DNA of 7,218 nt from Lachnospiraceae bacterium UBA2868 (GTDB taxonomy: Bacteria; Bacillota_A; Clostridia; Lachnospirales; Lachnospiraceae): NCBI GenBank assembly GCA_002350465.1, contig DEEW01000146.1, positions 886 to 8,103 of the forward strand, given 5' to 3'. Position 1 is the stretch's first letter. Every line of letters starts with the position of its first letter. Made by a program: the position numbers and the translations under genes. The notes beneath the pieces were generated by a model. It was not told the DNA's origin, made no database searches, and saw only the letters and a list, made by a program, of their open reading frames with translations. Positions 1 to 6,502 of the stretch are shown here, piece by piece.

Positions 1-1573
1 CCCTTACCGTATTCTTGTCTGCCGTTATACTGACGCTGATCATACGGTTGTATCCGGATATATCTATACCGTCAAATGATTTTTCGATATCTTCAAGAGA
101 AGATGAGAAGCCGCAGTAATAGGTTGAAGGGGATGAGTAACCGGAATTATCGTCACGCCCGCTTTTGCGTTTGGATGCGGCGGATGCCATTTCGCGCAGT
201 GTGGAGACCCTATCCTCATCAAGATCGGGGAAATACTTATTGACCCTGTCTTTTCCGTAATCTATGTTTCCAAGGAAAGAGTATGCTGCATTTGCGTGTA
301 TGTATTCTTTATCGGATATATCGCTTCCGGCTTCTGCTTTTTTAATGTATGAAGCCAGCGTATGCCTTGCGATATTTGTAGATAAATCTTCGGCACTAAC
401 ACCGGGGATCAGCATTGTAATTACGATAAATGCAAGTAATATCAGCAGAAGGTTCTGACCGGGCACTTCTTTGTCCTGTACGCGGCTGTAAGTGTAATAT
501 GCTATGTACACTATCTCGAATAATATAAAAGCAACCCCGAAGTACCTCATTGGCGTGATCCCGTACTGATTGATACGGACTATGATGGTATAGCACTGCA
601 TCATTATGAAGGGTGCAAATATAAGGGGGCTGTTGTATGCAAATTTCTGGAGAAATCCCGTATTTTCAAAGGTTGTGCACATATAGGCTATGGCGATCGA
701 TATAACGAACAGAGCCGTAAGGATTCCATATACGGAGTTGGAAGGAACCGAGCGGGTCACTACAAGCTTTATGATATAAATATAGATTATGGCATAGGCT
801 ATAAGAGAGATGATGAGCATAACGTACCTGGTAAGAACCTGAATAAAAACGTTAGCCTTCTCGTTCTGCCTGATAAGAGCGACTATGACTGCCGGAGCAT
901 AGAATATTCCGTTTATTATTACAAGTATCGTGGGCAGATAGTTAATTGCATCGTCAAACAGCAGTACTTCGACTATAAGGGTCAGCAGCAGAACACCAAG
1001 CTGTATCACTCCGTATATGATTGATGTAAAGAAGATACTGGAATATGCGTTAATTACGTGATCGTTAAAGCGCTCATGGATGTCGTGACCGTATGAGAAG
1101 TATATGGCAAGCAGCAGGGCAGATACGATCAGTCCGCCGAGTGTTATCGTGATGCTGTCTACCCCGATCTTAAAGTATAATCCCTCCATAAAGTTAAAGA
1201 ACTTATAGATTATGTTTGAAGTACGCCCCTGCCTACCGTCTACAAAAATGAATCCGAAAAACAGTGAGAGAACTCCGAGAAGTGCGAATACGACAGATTT
1301 TATCTTCGTTGACCAATTTGGTCGAATACTTTCGAGACACAGGGAGAAAATCGCAAATATCAGCACGGACAGCGCGGTCTGAAGAAGTATTGACAAAAAT
1401 ATCATTAATGCCGATGATCCGTCGCTTTTGTAGTCGCGTACTGCCTCAATAAAAGTATCCAGTGCAAACAGTCCCGTGGCCGTAATTATGGAGATTGCCG
1501 TAACGGGGTGTGTTGCCATCAGCAGTTTCGGGTATGAGAATGCCTTCTTAAGTATATTCTTAAATTTATCCAT
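1..1573 (-). CDS. DUF4153-type polytopic membrane protein (5' part; C-terminus off the left edge)
   Basis: The reading frame starts at the ATG at 1573-1571 and stays open for 524 codons to the window edge, so the C-terminus is missing. The start is firm: an AAAGG Shine-Dalgarno site lies 8 bases upstream, and two in-frame TGA codons lie just before it (revcomp of 1586-1594). The protein begins with a short basic segment (MDKFKNILKK), then about 11 predicted membrane spans, roughly at residues 20-42, 55-80, 92-112, 143-160, 176-206, 213-233, 247-270, 279-298, 315-333, 342-361 and 373-390. From about 391 on it is hydrophilic, with a Ser/Arg-rich linker near 466-482, and is probably outside the membrane. 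The architecture, many helices followed by a soluble tail, and stretches such as NSVYGILTALF and MRYFGVAFILFEIVY, resemble DUF4153 proteins of Clostridia and Bacteroidetes. Their function is unknown and I do not assign one. The family call is from memory of the motif pattern. It is transcribed away from the rest of the window from its own promoter. Confidence 0.7.
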   Translation of the reverse strand, partial: MDKFKNILKKAFSYPKLLMATHPVTAISIITATGLFALDTFIEAVRDYKSDGSSALMIFLSILLQTALSVLIFAIFSLCLESIRPNWSTKIKSVVFALLGVLSLFFGFIFVDGRQGRTSNIIYKFFNFMEGLYFKIGVDSITITLGGLIVSALLLAIYFSYGHDIHERFNDHVINAYSSIFFTSIIYGVIQLGVLLLTLIVEVLLFDDAINYLPTILVIINGIFYAPAVIVALIRQNEKANVFIQVLTRYVMLIISLIAYAIIYIYIIKLVVTRSVPSNSVYGILTALFVISIAIAYMCTTFENTGFLQKFAYNSPLIFAPFIMMQCYTIIVRINQYGITPMRYFGVAFILFEIVYIAYYTYSRVQDKEVPGQNLLLILLAFIVITMLIPGVSAEDLSTNIARHTLASYIKKAEAGSDISDKEYIHANAAYSFLGNIDYGKDRVNKYFPDLDEDRVSTLREMASAASKRKSGRDDNSGYSSPSTYYCGFSSSLEDIEKSFDGIDISGYNRMISVSITADKNTVR

Positions 1574-1642
1574 AGCGTCTGCCTTTCATCTTCATGTTAT
1601 TCGAAATATCACTTTGGATTTTGGTGTTTTTGATGCCCAAAC

Positions 1643-1670
1643 ATTATACTATATATGTTATAAAGTTCAA
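1643..1670 (-). promoter_or_regulatory. Sigma-A-type promoter of the DUF4153-type gene
   Basis: On the minus strand, a TTGAAC -35 box (GTTCAA at 1665-1670) and a perfect TATAAT -10 box (ATTATA at 1643-1648) are separated by 16 bases. Transcription would start near 1636, giving a leader of about 62 bases before the ATG at 1573. The spacer is very AT-rich. Confidence 0.7.
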
Positions 1671-1702
1671 AGAAAAATAACTCCAAAAAGAGAATTACCA
1701 TA

Positions 1703-1731
1703 TTGTTTTACGGGTTAAATGTCGATATAAT
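1703..1731 (+). promoter_or_regulatory. Sigma-A-type promoter of the HD-GYP gene
   Basis: A TTGTTT -35 box (1703-1708) and a perfect TATAAT -10 box (1726-1731) stand 17 bases apart. The expected start of transcription is near 1738, about 56 bases before the chosen ATG. It is back-to-back with the minus-strand promoter. The two -35 boxes are 32 bases apart, so the polymerase footprints could interfere, but the boxes do not overlap. Confidence 0.7.
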
Positions 1732-1783
1732 ATCTGTTGCGTCATTTTGTAATTGTTGTAAAGTTTTCTGTGAAAATACCGGT

Positions 1784-1788
1784 GGAGG
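1784..1788 (+). promoter_or_regulatory. Ribosome binding site that fixes the HD-GYP gene start
   Basis: A perfect GGAGG lies 5 bases before the ATG at 1794. The frame is also open further upstream to a TTG at 1737, but that codon falls at or before the predicted transcription start and has no Shine-Dalgarno site, so 1794 is preferred. Confidence 0.85.
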
Positions 1789-1793
1789 ATTTA

Positions 1794-3047
1794 ATGACGG
1801 ATATCGGCCGAAGAATGAAAACAAAAAAACGGTACGGTGTGGTAATACTGGTGGCTTCTTTCATCGTCCTGGCGTTTTCTCTTGCCGGGCTGTTTGCAAA
1901 GGTCAGCCTGGATCTGAACAATCCGTTCCAATATCATATGAGTATTAACGGAGATTCGGGACAGAAGGCTGCCGAAGGTGACGGATCAGAGGATTCTCTG
2001 AGCGACTATAATTATACGGTGACTATTTCCAAACACTGGCTTAATGATCCCGGGGGACCTCTTGAAAACTACGGGGCACAGTACGATAACGCTATTATCA
2101 ACAATTCTTCCTATGATCTTGTTAACTGGCACGTTGTTCTAAGTGTTCCCGTCCGGAACATAACAATAGACAGTTACTGGAACGGCGAATGGGAATATGA
2201 CAAAAGCAAAGATAAAATAACCATATATCCGGACGAAATGACCGAAACCATCAAGGCAGGCGAGACAGGAGGTTTCGGCGCTGTTCTGATATCCGACGAG
2301 CTTATGGATTTTGAAGAGGTAACACTTGTAGGATGCAGATACAAGCCCGTCACAAAATATGTGATATTCTGGTTCATAATGGTGTTGCTTGTTGTCTGGG
2401 CAACATCGCTTATAGCATATATTCTGTACAGATTCAGGGACAGGAATTACAGAAAAAATGCCGAAAGGCTTAATGATGTCATATCCCAGACGATGACGAC
2501 TTTTGCTAATTTCATCGATACGAAGGATGAATATACGAAGGGACACAGTGCAAGGGTTGCCTATTATGCTCAGAAGATCGCAGAAAAGATGGGGATGAGC
2601 GATGATGAGATAAGAGATATCGGTCATATCGGTCTGATGCATGACTGCGGTAAGCTTGCTATTCCGGAAAATATCCTCAACAAGCCCGGAAAGCTTTCGG
2701 AAGAAGAGTTTGATATAATGCGCCGGCATACAACAAACGGCGGCAATATCCTCAAGGATTTTACCGCTATAGAAGGTATAAGGGACGGGGCACTCTACCA
2801 TCATGAAAGGTATGACGGAAAAGGTTATATGCAGGGCCTTGCCGGAGAGGATATTCCTCTTGTAGCACGTATAATAGGAGTAGCGGATGCGCTTGACGCA
2901 ATGAATTCCGACAGATGCTACAGAAAGCACCTTCCGAAGGAAGAGATACTGTCCGAACTTGAGACCCATATGGGAAAACAGTTCGATCCGAAGATCGCGC
3001 GGATCACGATTGATATGATCAAATCGGGAGAAATATTTATCGAGTAA
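1794..3047 (+). CDS. Membrane HD-GYP phosphodiesterase with CBM2-like extracellular sensor domain
   Basis: The protein has 417 residues. A basic N-terminus ([12 protein letters not shown]) precedes membrane span 1 (about 14-35). An exported region (about 36-187) follows, then span 2 (about 188-212) and a cytoplasmic HD-GYP domain (about 225-417). The HD-GYP hallmarks are present: His251 in [10 protein letters not shown] at 283-284 followed by CGK, His312, the His336-His337 pair in [11 protein letters not shown], and Asp365 in GVADALDAM. The third letter of the GYP signature is Met346 (GYM) instead of Pro. Proteins of this class hydrolyse cyclic di-GMP to pGpG or GMP using a metal centre, and all the core metal-ligand histidines and aspartates are visible, so activity is likely. 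The exported domain (about 72-183) has the pattern of a family-2 carbohydrate-binding module: a central W-x-V strand at 112-114, a YWNG at 128-131, and an [10 protein letters not shown] turn at 153-162. I infer that binding of a cell-surface or plant polysaccharide controls c-di-GMP breakdown. No partner gene is adjacent. A clear terminator after the stop is not visible. Confidence 0.85.
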   Translation: MTDIGRRMKTKKRYGVVILVASFIVLAFSLAGLFAKVSLDLNNPFQYHMSINGDSGQKAAEGDGSEDSLSDYNYTVTISKHWLNDPGGPLENYGAQYDNAIINNSSYDLVNWHVVLSVPVRNITIDSYWNGEWEYDKSKDKITIYPDEMTETIKAGETGGFGAVLISDELMDFEEVTLVGCRYKPVTKYVIFWFIMVLLVVWATSLIAYILYRFRDRNYRKNAERLNDVISQTMTTFANFIDTKDEYTKGHSARVAYYAQKIAEKMGMSDDEIRDIGHIGLMHDCGKLAIPENILNKPGKLSEEEFDIMRRHTTNGGNILKDFTAIEGIRDGALYHHERYDGKGYMQGLAGEDIPLVARIIGVADALDAMNSDRCYRKHLPKEEILSELETHMGKQFDPKIARITIDMIKSGEIFIE

Positions 3048-3079
3048 AGGGACCGGCTGTTTCTTTTATGAAAAAGTGC

Positions 3080-3108
3080 TTGATTATATCGAAACGTTGC
3101 GTTATAAT
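3080..3108 (+). promoter_or_regulatory. Sigma-A-type promoter of rpmE
   Basis: A TTGATT -35 box (3080-3085) and a perfect TATAAT -10 box (3103-3108) are spaced by exactly 17 bases. Transcription should begin near 3115, leaving a leader of about 67 bases before the rpmE ATG. This also rules out an upstream in-frame ATG at 3068 as the rpmE start, because it lies before the -35 box. Confidence 0.8.
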
Positions 3109-3121
3109 CGACGTGCTGTTT

Positions 3122-3161
3122 ATAAATTGTATGATTTTCGCCGATACGGCGGACAATATAT
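3122..3161 (+). promoter_or_regulatory. Structured 5' leader of rpmE, candidate bL31 autoregulatory hairpin
   Basis: The leader can fold into a two-tier stem. The lower part pairs ATA (3122-3124) with TAT (3159-3161) and ATTGT (3126-3130) with ACAAT (3153-3157). The upper part pairs CGCCG (3139-3143) with CGGCG (3147-3151) over an ATA loop. Between them is a lopsided internal loop of 8 bases on the left and 1 base on the right. The Shine-Dalgarno site starts 10 bases after the stem. Ribosomal-protein leaders that bind their own protein, including described L31 leaders in Firmicutes, are of this size and placement. I did not compare it with the known consensus, so the match is a suggestion. 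Confidence 0.45.
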
Positions 3162-3181
3162 TAGGATTTGAGGTGAACAAG

Positions 3182-3382
3182 ATGAAGGAAGGAATACATC
3201 CCGCGTACTATCAGGCAACAGTTACTTGTAACTGCGGCAACACGTTTGTAACGGGTTCAACAAAAGAAGACATCCACGTTGAGATCTGTTCAAAGTGCCA
3301 TTCGTTCTACACAGGACAGCAGAAGGGTGCCAGAACCGACGGACGTATTGATAAGTTCAACAAGAAGTACGGCGTTAAATAA
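3182..3382 (+). CDS. rpmE: 50S ribosomal protein bL31, zinc-binding form
   Basis: The product is 66 residues long, the usual size for bL31, and starts with the family's typical MKEGIHPxYY. It joins the central protuberance of the large ribosomal subunit and contacts the small subunit. Four cysteines, Cys16 and Cys18 (CNC) and Cys36 and Cys39 (CSKC), form the zinc site that defines the zinc-bound form, as opposed to the cysteine-free paralogue that replaces it under zinc starvation. The C-terminal stretch ([16 protein letters not shown]) is also typical. The ATG at 3182 is chosen because AGGTGA (3171-3176) lies 5 bases upstream and because the only in-frame ATG near the promoter (3068) precedes it. 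The gene has its own promoter, a structured leader and a strong terminator, so it is largely monocistronic, with possible read-through into the next gene. Confidence 0.97.
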   Translation: MKEGIHPAYYQATVTCNCGNTFVTGSTKEDIHVEICSKCHSFYTGQQKGARTDGRIDKFNKKYGVK

Positions 3383-3389
3383 GAAAAAC

Positions 3390-3417
3390 AATGAGTGCTT
3401 CGGCACTCATTTTTATT
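3390..3417 (+). terminator. Rho-independent terminator after rpmE
   Basis: A perfect 8-base stem, ATGAGTGC (3391-3398) and GCACTCAT (3403-3410), closes a TTCG tetraloop and is followed by TTTTATT. An extra A-T pair (3390/3411) can extend the stem. It lies 8 bases after the rpmE stop codon. The next gene begins only 25 bases downstream, so read-through here probably sets the expression of the DUF1385-prmC-prfA genes unless an unseen promoter exists. Confidence 0.93.
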
Positions 3418-3442
3418 ATCGCAATAAACATCCAAGGTGCTT

Positions 3443-4396
3443 ATGAAAAAAAATAAGAAGAAAAAGTCCAGATATTCGGGAATAGGCGGTCAGGCTGTTC
3501 TTGAAGGGATCATGATGAAGAATAAGGACAAGTATTCCGTTGCAGTGCGCACTCCCGAAGGCGACATAGATGTTGCTGTAGAGGAGTATGAATCTTTTGC
3601 ACCCGCCAAGGCGCTTAACCGGATCCCTTTCATCCGCGGAGTGTTCAATTTTGTTGACTCCCTCATACTCGGCATCAGAACTCTCAACTACTCGGCCCAG
3701 TTTTATGAGGAAGAGCAGGACACCCACAAGAAGGACAAGATACTTGACCGTATATTTAAGGACCATACCGAAAAGATACTGTCTACGGTAACCGTGATTA
3801 TTTCCATAGCGATCGCGGTAGGACTGTTTATTGTGCTTCCCTATTATCTCTCAAGGCTTCTGTCGAAGGTTATAGTCAGCGATACCGCGCTGGCTGTGCT
3901 TGAAGGAGTAATACGTGTATTGATCTTTGTGGGATACATTGTGCTCATATCGTGTATGAAAGATATCCGCAGGGTATTTATGTATCACGGAGCCGAGCAT
4001 AAGTGCATCAACTGCATAGAAACCGGGCATGAGCTTACTGTTGAGAATGTGAGAAAATCATCCCGTGAGCATAAGAGATGCGGAACGAGTTTCCTCTTTT
4101 TTGTAATATTTATCAGTGTTATTCTCTTCATATTCATAAGGGTGGAAGATCCCTTTGCAAGAATTGCCATAAGAATACTGCTGATTCCAGTAATTGCTTC
4201 AATCTCGTATGAGATAATAAGGCTTGCGGGAAGGAGCAATAATATTTTCGTGAGAATATTGTCAGCTCCGGGAATGTGGCTCCAGCACCTTACAACAAGA
4301 GAGCCCGATGATTCCATGATAGAGGTAGGAATAGCGGCCGTAGAGGCTGTGTTTGAGTGGAAGGAATATCTGCGGATCGAAAAGAATGACTTATAG
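3443..4396 (+). CDS. DUF1385 (YqhQ-like) membrane protein
   Basis: The protein has 317 residues and belongs to the DUF1385 family, which includes B. subtilis YqhQ. Its biochemical role is unresolved. Family hallmarks are visible: GGQAVLEGIMM near 15-25, IPFIRGVFNF at 61-70, the cysteine/histidine-rich YHGAEHKCINCIE at 181-193, RCGTSF at 212-217, and PGMWLQHLTTREP at 276-288. A very basic N-terminus (KKNKKKKSR) is followed by about four membrane spans, near 112-135, 150-172, 216-233 and 239-260. The conserved His/Cys cluster (His182, His186, Cys188, Cys191, His210, Cys213) sits in the loop between spans and could bind metal; that is inference. The ATG at 3443 is preferred over a GTG two codons upstream because the AAGG at 3434-3437 is then well spaced (5 bases). 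The family often sits between rpmE and prmC/prfA in Clostridia. Its last 11 bases overlap prmC. Confidence 0.92.
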   Translation: MKKNKKKKSRYSGIGGQAVLEGIMMKNKDKYSVAVRTPEGDIDVAVEEYESFAPAKALNRIPFIRGVFNFVDSLILGIRTLNYSAQFYEEEQDTHKKDKILDRIFKDHTEKILSTVTVIISIAIAVGLFIVLPYYLSRLLSKVIVSDTALAVLEGVIRVLIFVGYIVLISCMKDIRRVFMYHGAEHKCINCIETGHELTVENVRKSSREHKRCGTSFLFFVIFISVILFIFIRVEDPFARIAIRILLIPVIASISYEIIRLAGRSNNIFVRILSAPGMWLQHLTTREPDDSMIEVGIAAVEAVFEWKEYLRIEKNDL

Positions 4397-5249
4397 CGAA
4401 CTATACAGAAACGGCACGAAGGAATTGTCCCGTGCCGGTATATCCGAAGCAGCCTTGGATGCAAGGCTGCTTTTGGAATTTTTAACAGGGTGTGACCGGC
4501 AAAAGCTTCTTATGGAACCTGATGCGCCTGTCGACCATAAAGATGAGGCATCATACGGCGAACTGATTGCGAAAAGAGCAGAGCACATACCGCTTCAACA
4601 GCTTACCGGAAGCTGCAGCTTTATGGGGATCGACTTTGCGGTAAACGATAAAGTACTGATCCCGAGGCAGGACAGCGAGTGCCTTGTGGAAGAGGCAATG
4701 CGGTATGTACCTGATGGATCGGACATACTTGATATGTGCACCGGAAGCGGATGTCTGTTGTTATCACTTATGCATTACAAGAACAACTGCCGGGGAGTCG
4801 GAGTTGATATATCGGAAGATGCACTTAATGTAGCCGGCAGGAATCTTGAAATGCTACGCCGGGACGGAGGCTTAAACGGAGGAGATGCGGTTCTTTTGCA
4901 GGGAGATCTGTATGAGGCTATTGGAGAACATAACCGCAAATTTGACTTTATTATCTCCAATCCGCCCTATATCAGAAGCGATGTCATTTCAACGCTTATG
5001 CCCGAAGTAAGAGATCATGAGCCTCACATTGCCCTTGACGGAGGGGACGACGGACTTGACTTCTACCGCAGGATCATAAGCGGAGCCCCTGCGCATCTTG
5101 CAAATTACGGAATGCTCTTCCTTGAGATAGGATTCGACCAGGCGGAAGATGTGTCACGGATCCTTGCCGATGCCGGATTTGAAGATATTTCTGTGATTAA
5201 AGATTACAGTAAAAATGACAGGGTAATTTCTGCGAGATACATTAGTTAG
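4386..5249 (+). CDS. prmC: Peptide chain release factor N5-glutamine methyltransferase
   Basis: PrmC transfers a methyl group from S-adenosylmethionine to the glutamine of the GGQ motif of release factors and so improves translation termination. The 287-residue product matches the usual length. An N-terminal helical domain (about 1-75, beginning MTYSELYRNGTKEL) binds the release factor. It is followed by the linker LIPRQDSE (91-98), the SAM-binding motif DMCTGSGC (116-123), the acidic motif VGVDIS (138-143), and the catalytic NPPY (192-195) that holds the target glutamine. The ATG at 4386 gives the standard N-terminus. The frame is open upstream to a TTG at 4353, but that would add 11 non-family residues. 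No strong Shine-Dalgarno precedes 4386. The 11-base overlap with the preceding gene suggests translational coupling. Its likely substrate, RF1, is encoded by the next gene. Confidence 0.97.
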   Translation: MTYSELYRNGTKELSRAGISEAALDARLLLEFLTGCDRQKLLMEPDAPVDHKDEASYGELIAKRAEHIPLQQLTGSCSFMGIDFAVNDKVLIPRQDSECLVEEAMRYVPDGSDILDMCTGSGCLLLSLMHYKNNCRGVGVDISEDALNVAGRNLEMLRRDGGLNGGDAVLLQGDLYEAIGEHNRKFDFIISNPPYIRSDVISTLMPEVRDHEPHIALDGGDDGLDFYRRIISGAPAHLANYGMLFLEIGFDQAEDVSRILADAGFEDISVIKDYSKNDRVISARYIS

Positions 5250-5250
5250 C

Positions 5251-5383
5251 CGAGGATTAGCCAAACCCTTATCAAAACCTTTGGAGAGCGTCTGCGCTTG
5301 ACGAGGTTTTTTCGAGTCTAGCGCCAGCTACGCTCGGAAAGGAGCGAGAGCGCGTTTTGAGAAGGGTTATGGCTACATCCTCG
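5251..5383. repeat. Long imperfect palindrome between prmC and prfA (possible dispersed repeat or structured RNA)
   Basis: The arms at 5251-5278 and 5354-5383 are inverted copies: 27 of the 28 left-arm bases pair, with one mismatch (5271/5361) and two single-base bulges (5369, 5376). The 75-base interior has further pairing. GAGCGT (5286-5291) can pair with ACGCTC (5330-5335), CTG (5292-5294) with CAG (5325-5327), and CGCT (5295-5298) with AGCG (5320-5323), over a loop that contains T6 (5307-5312). Alternatively CGCTC (5331-5335) pairs with GAGCG (5342-5346), which excludes the first fold. The element starts one base after the prmC stop codon and ends 25 bases before the prfA start. It contains no open frame of note. 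The size and structure recall ERIC- or MITE-like intergenic repeats, but I see no clear target-site duplication. Its effect on prfA expression is unknown. No convincing promoter is visible in the whole 5250-5408 gap. Confidence 0.85.
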
Positions 5384-5408
5384 ATAGAAGTCTAGAAAGG
5401 ACACAACT

Positions 5409-6476
5409 ATGTTTGATAAATTAGAAGATCTGCTTATCAGATACGAGGAGCTCATGAGCGAGCTGGCGGAACCCGGTGTCGCAGACGATGCGGCACGCTT
5501 CAAACGCCTTATGAAGGAGCAAAGCGACCTCTCCCCTATAGTCGAGGCGTACTCCGAGTACAAAAAAAGCAAACAGGACATAGAGGACAGTCTTGAAATG
5601 CTTGAGGCCGAATCTGACGAAGAGATGCGGGAAATGCTAAAAGAAGAGCTAAGCGAAGCGAAGGACAATGTTGCAAAGCTTGAGGATCGGCTCAAGATAC
5701 TTCTTCTTCCGAAGGACCCGAACGATGACAAGAACGTTATAGTCGAGATCCGAGCAGGTGCCGGCGGAGACGAGGCAGCGCTGTTTGCAGCCGAAGTTTA
5801 CAGGATGTATGTTCATTATGCCGAAGGCCGCGGCTGGAAGGTTGAGACTATGGAGGCGGATGAGATAGGCATCGGCGGAATGAAGTCTGTTACCTTTATG
5901 ATAACGGGACAGGGGGCATATTCCGTGATGAAGTATGAAAGCGGCGTGCATCGTGTCCAGCGTGTTCCCGAGACAGAGAGCGGCGGCAGGATACATACTT
6001 CTACCATATCGGTGGCCGTTATGCCCGAGGCGGAAGAGGTTGATGTTGTCATTGATGAAAAGGATATCAGGATAGATGTTATGAGAGCTTCCGGAAACGG
6101 CGGACAGTGCGTCAACACCACGGATTCGGCCGTAAGACTTACCCACTATCCCACAGGAATAGTCATCTATTCGCAGACCGAAAAATCACAGCTCCAGAAC
6201 AAGGCAAAGGCGTTTGCACTGCTTCGTGCGAAACTGTACGACATAGAGCAGCAGAAGGCCCATGATGCCGAGGCGGAGCTGCGTAAGAGCCAGATCGGTA
6301 CGGGAGACCGGTCCGAGAAGATTCGAACATACAATTTTCCCCAAGGTAGAGTTACGGACCACAGGATAGGCCTTACCCTGTATAAGCTTGACAAGGTAAT
6401 GAACGGGGATCTGCAGGAGATCATAGATGCATGCATCGCTGCGGATCAGGCTGCAAAATTGGTGAAGATGCAGTAG
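5409..6476 (+). CDS. prfA: Peptide chain release factor 1
   Basis: RF1 recognises UAA and UAG stop codons in the ribosomal A site and triggers peptide release. The 355-residue product has the standard length and domain order. A coiled-coil-prone N-terminal domain (about 1-105) is followed by the core beginning near [10 protein letters not shown] (114-123). The anticodon-like tripeptide PET (187-189) takes the place of the PxT loop that marks RF1 rather than RF2. The catalytic GGQ is at 231-233 within [14 protein letters not shown], and the C-terminal helical part ends LVKMQ. Asn230 and Cys234 around GGQ are variants seen in Clostridia. The start ATG at 5409 has AAAGGA (5396-5401) 7 bases upstream. 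PrmC, encoded just upstream, should methylate Gln233. No own promoter is evident, so it is probably transcribed with prmC through the intervening palindrome. Confidence 0.98.
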   Translation: MFDKLEDLLIRYEELMSELAEPGVADDAARFKRLMKEQSDLSPIVEAYSEYKKSKQDIEDSLEMLEAESDEEMREMLKEELSEAKDNVAKLEDRLKILLLPKDPNDDKNVIVEIRAGAGGDEAALFAAEVYRMYVHYAEGRGWKVETMEADEIGIGGMKSVTFMITGQGAYSVMKYESGVHRVQRVPETESGGRIHTSTISVAVMPEAEEVDVVIDEKDIRIDVMRASGNGGQCVNTTDSAVRLTHYPTGIVIYSQTEKSQLQNKAKAFALLRAKLYDIEQQKAHDAEAELRKSQIGTGDRSEKIRTYNFPQGRVTDHRIGLTLYKLDKVMNGDLQEIIDACIAADQAAKLVKMQ

Positions 6477-6502
6477 ATTCTTTTCTTATAGGAGAAAACA
6501 AC

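Noticed and set aside
1476..1718. A plus-strand 80-codon frame overlapping the start of the DUF4153-type gene and the divergent promoters.
   Set aside because: It runs through both the minus-strand coding start and promoter elements, and lacks a ribosome binding site.
1737..1793. A longer HD-GYP protein starting at the TTG at 1737.
   Set aside because: It lies at the predicted transcription start and has no Shine-Dalgarno site. The ATG at 1794 has a perfect GGAGG.
2139..2969. A 276-codon open frame on the minus strand opposite the HD-GYP gene.
   Set aside because: Its protein has no recognisable motif and a high Cys/Ile/His content typical of a reverse-strand shadow. The plus strand carries complete HD-GYP motifs with a good ribosome binding site and promoter.
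3048..3079. A possible terminator after the HD-GYP gene (CTTTT/AAAAG around 3063-3076).
   Set aside because: The stem is short, has only A-T pairs apart from one, and is not followed by a T run.
3068..3181. An N-terminal extension of bL31 from the ATG at 3068.
   Set aside because: It would add 38 residues not found in bL31 and lies upstream of the rpmE promoter boxes.
5357..5386. A possible prfA promoter (TTGAGA, 18-base spacer, TCGATA).
   Set aside because: The -10 box matches poorly and the site lies within the right arm of the palindrome. Co-transcription with prmC is simpler.
5649..6146. A 165-codon minus-strand frame within prfA, and a similar one at 6610-7080 within the ABC exporter gene.
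   Set aside because: Both are antisense to clear family members and show no domain, start signal or promoter of their own.
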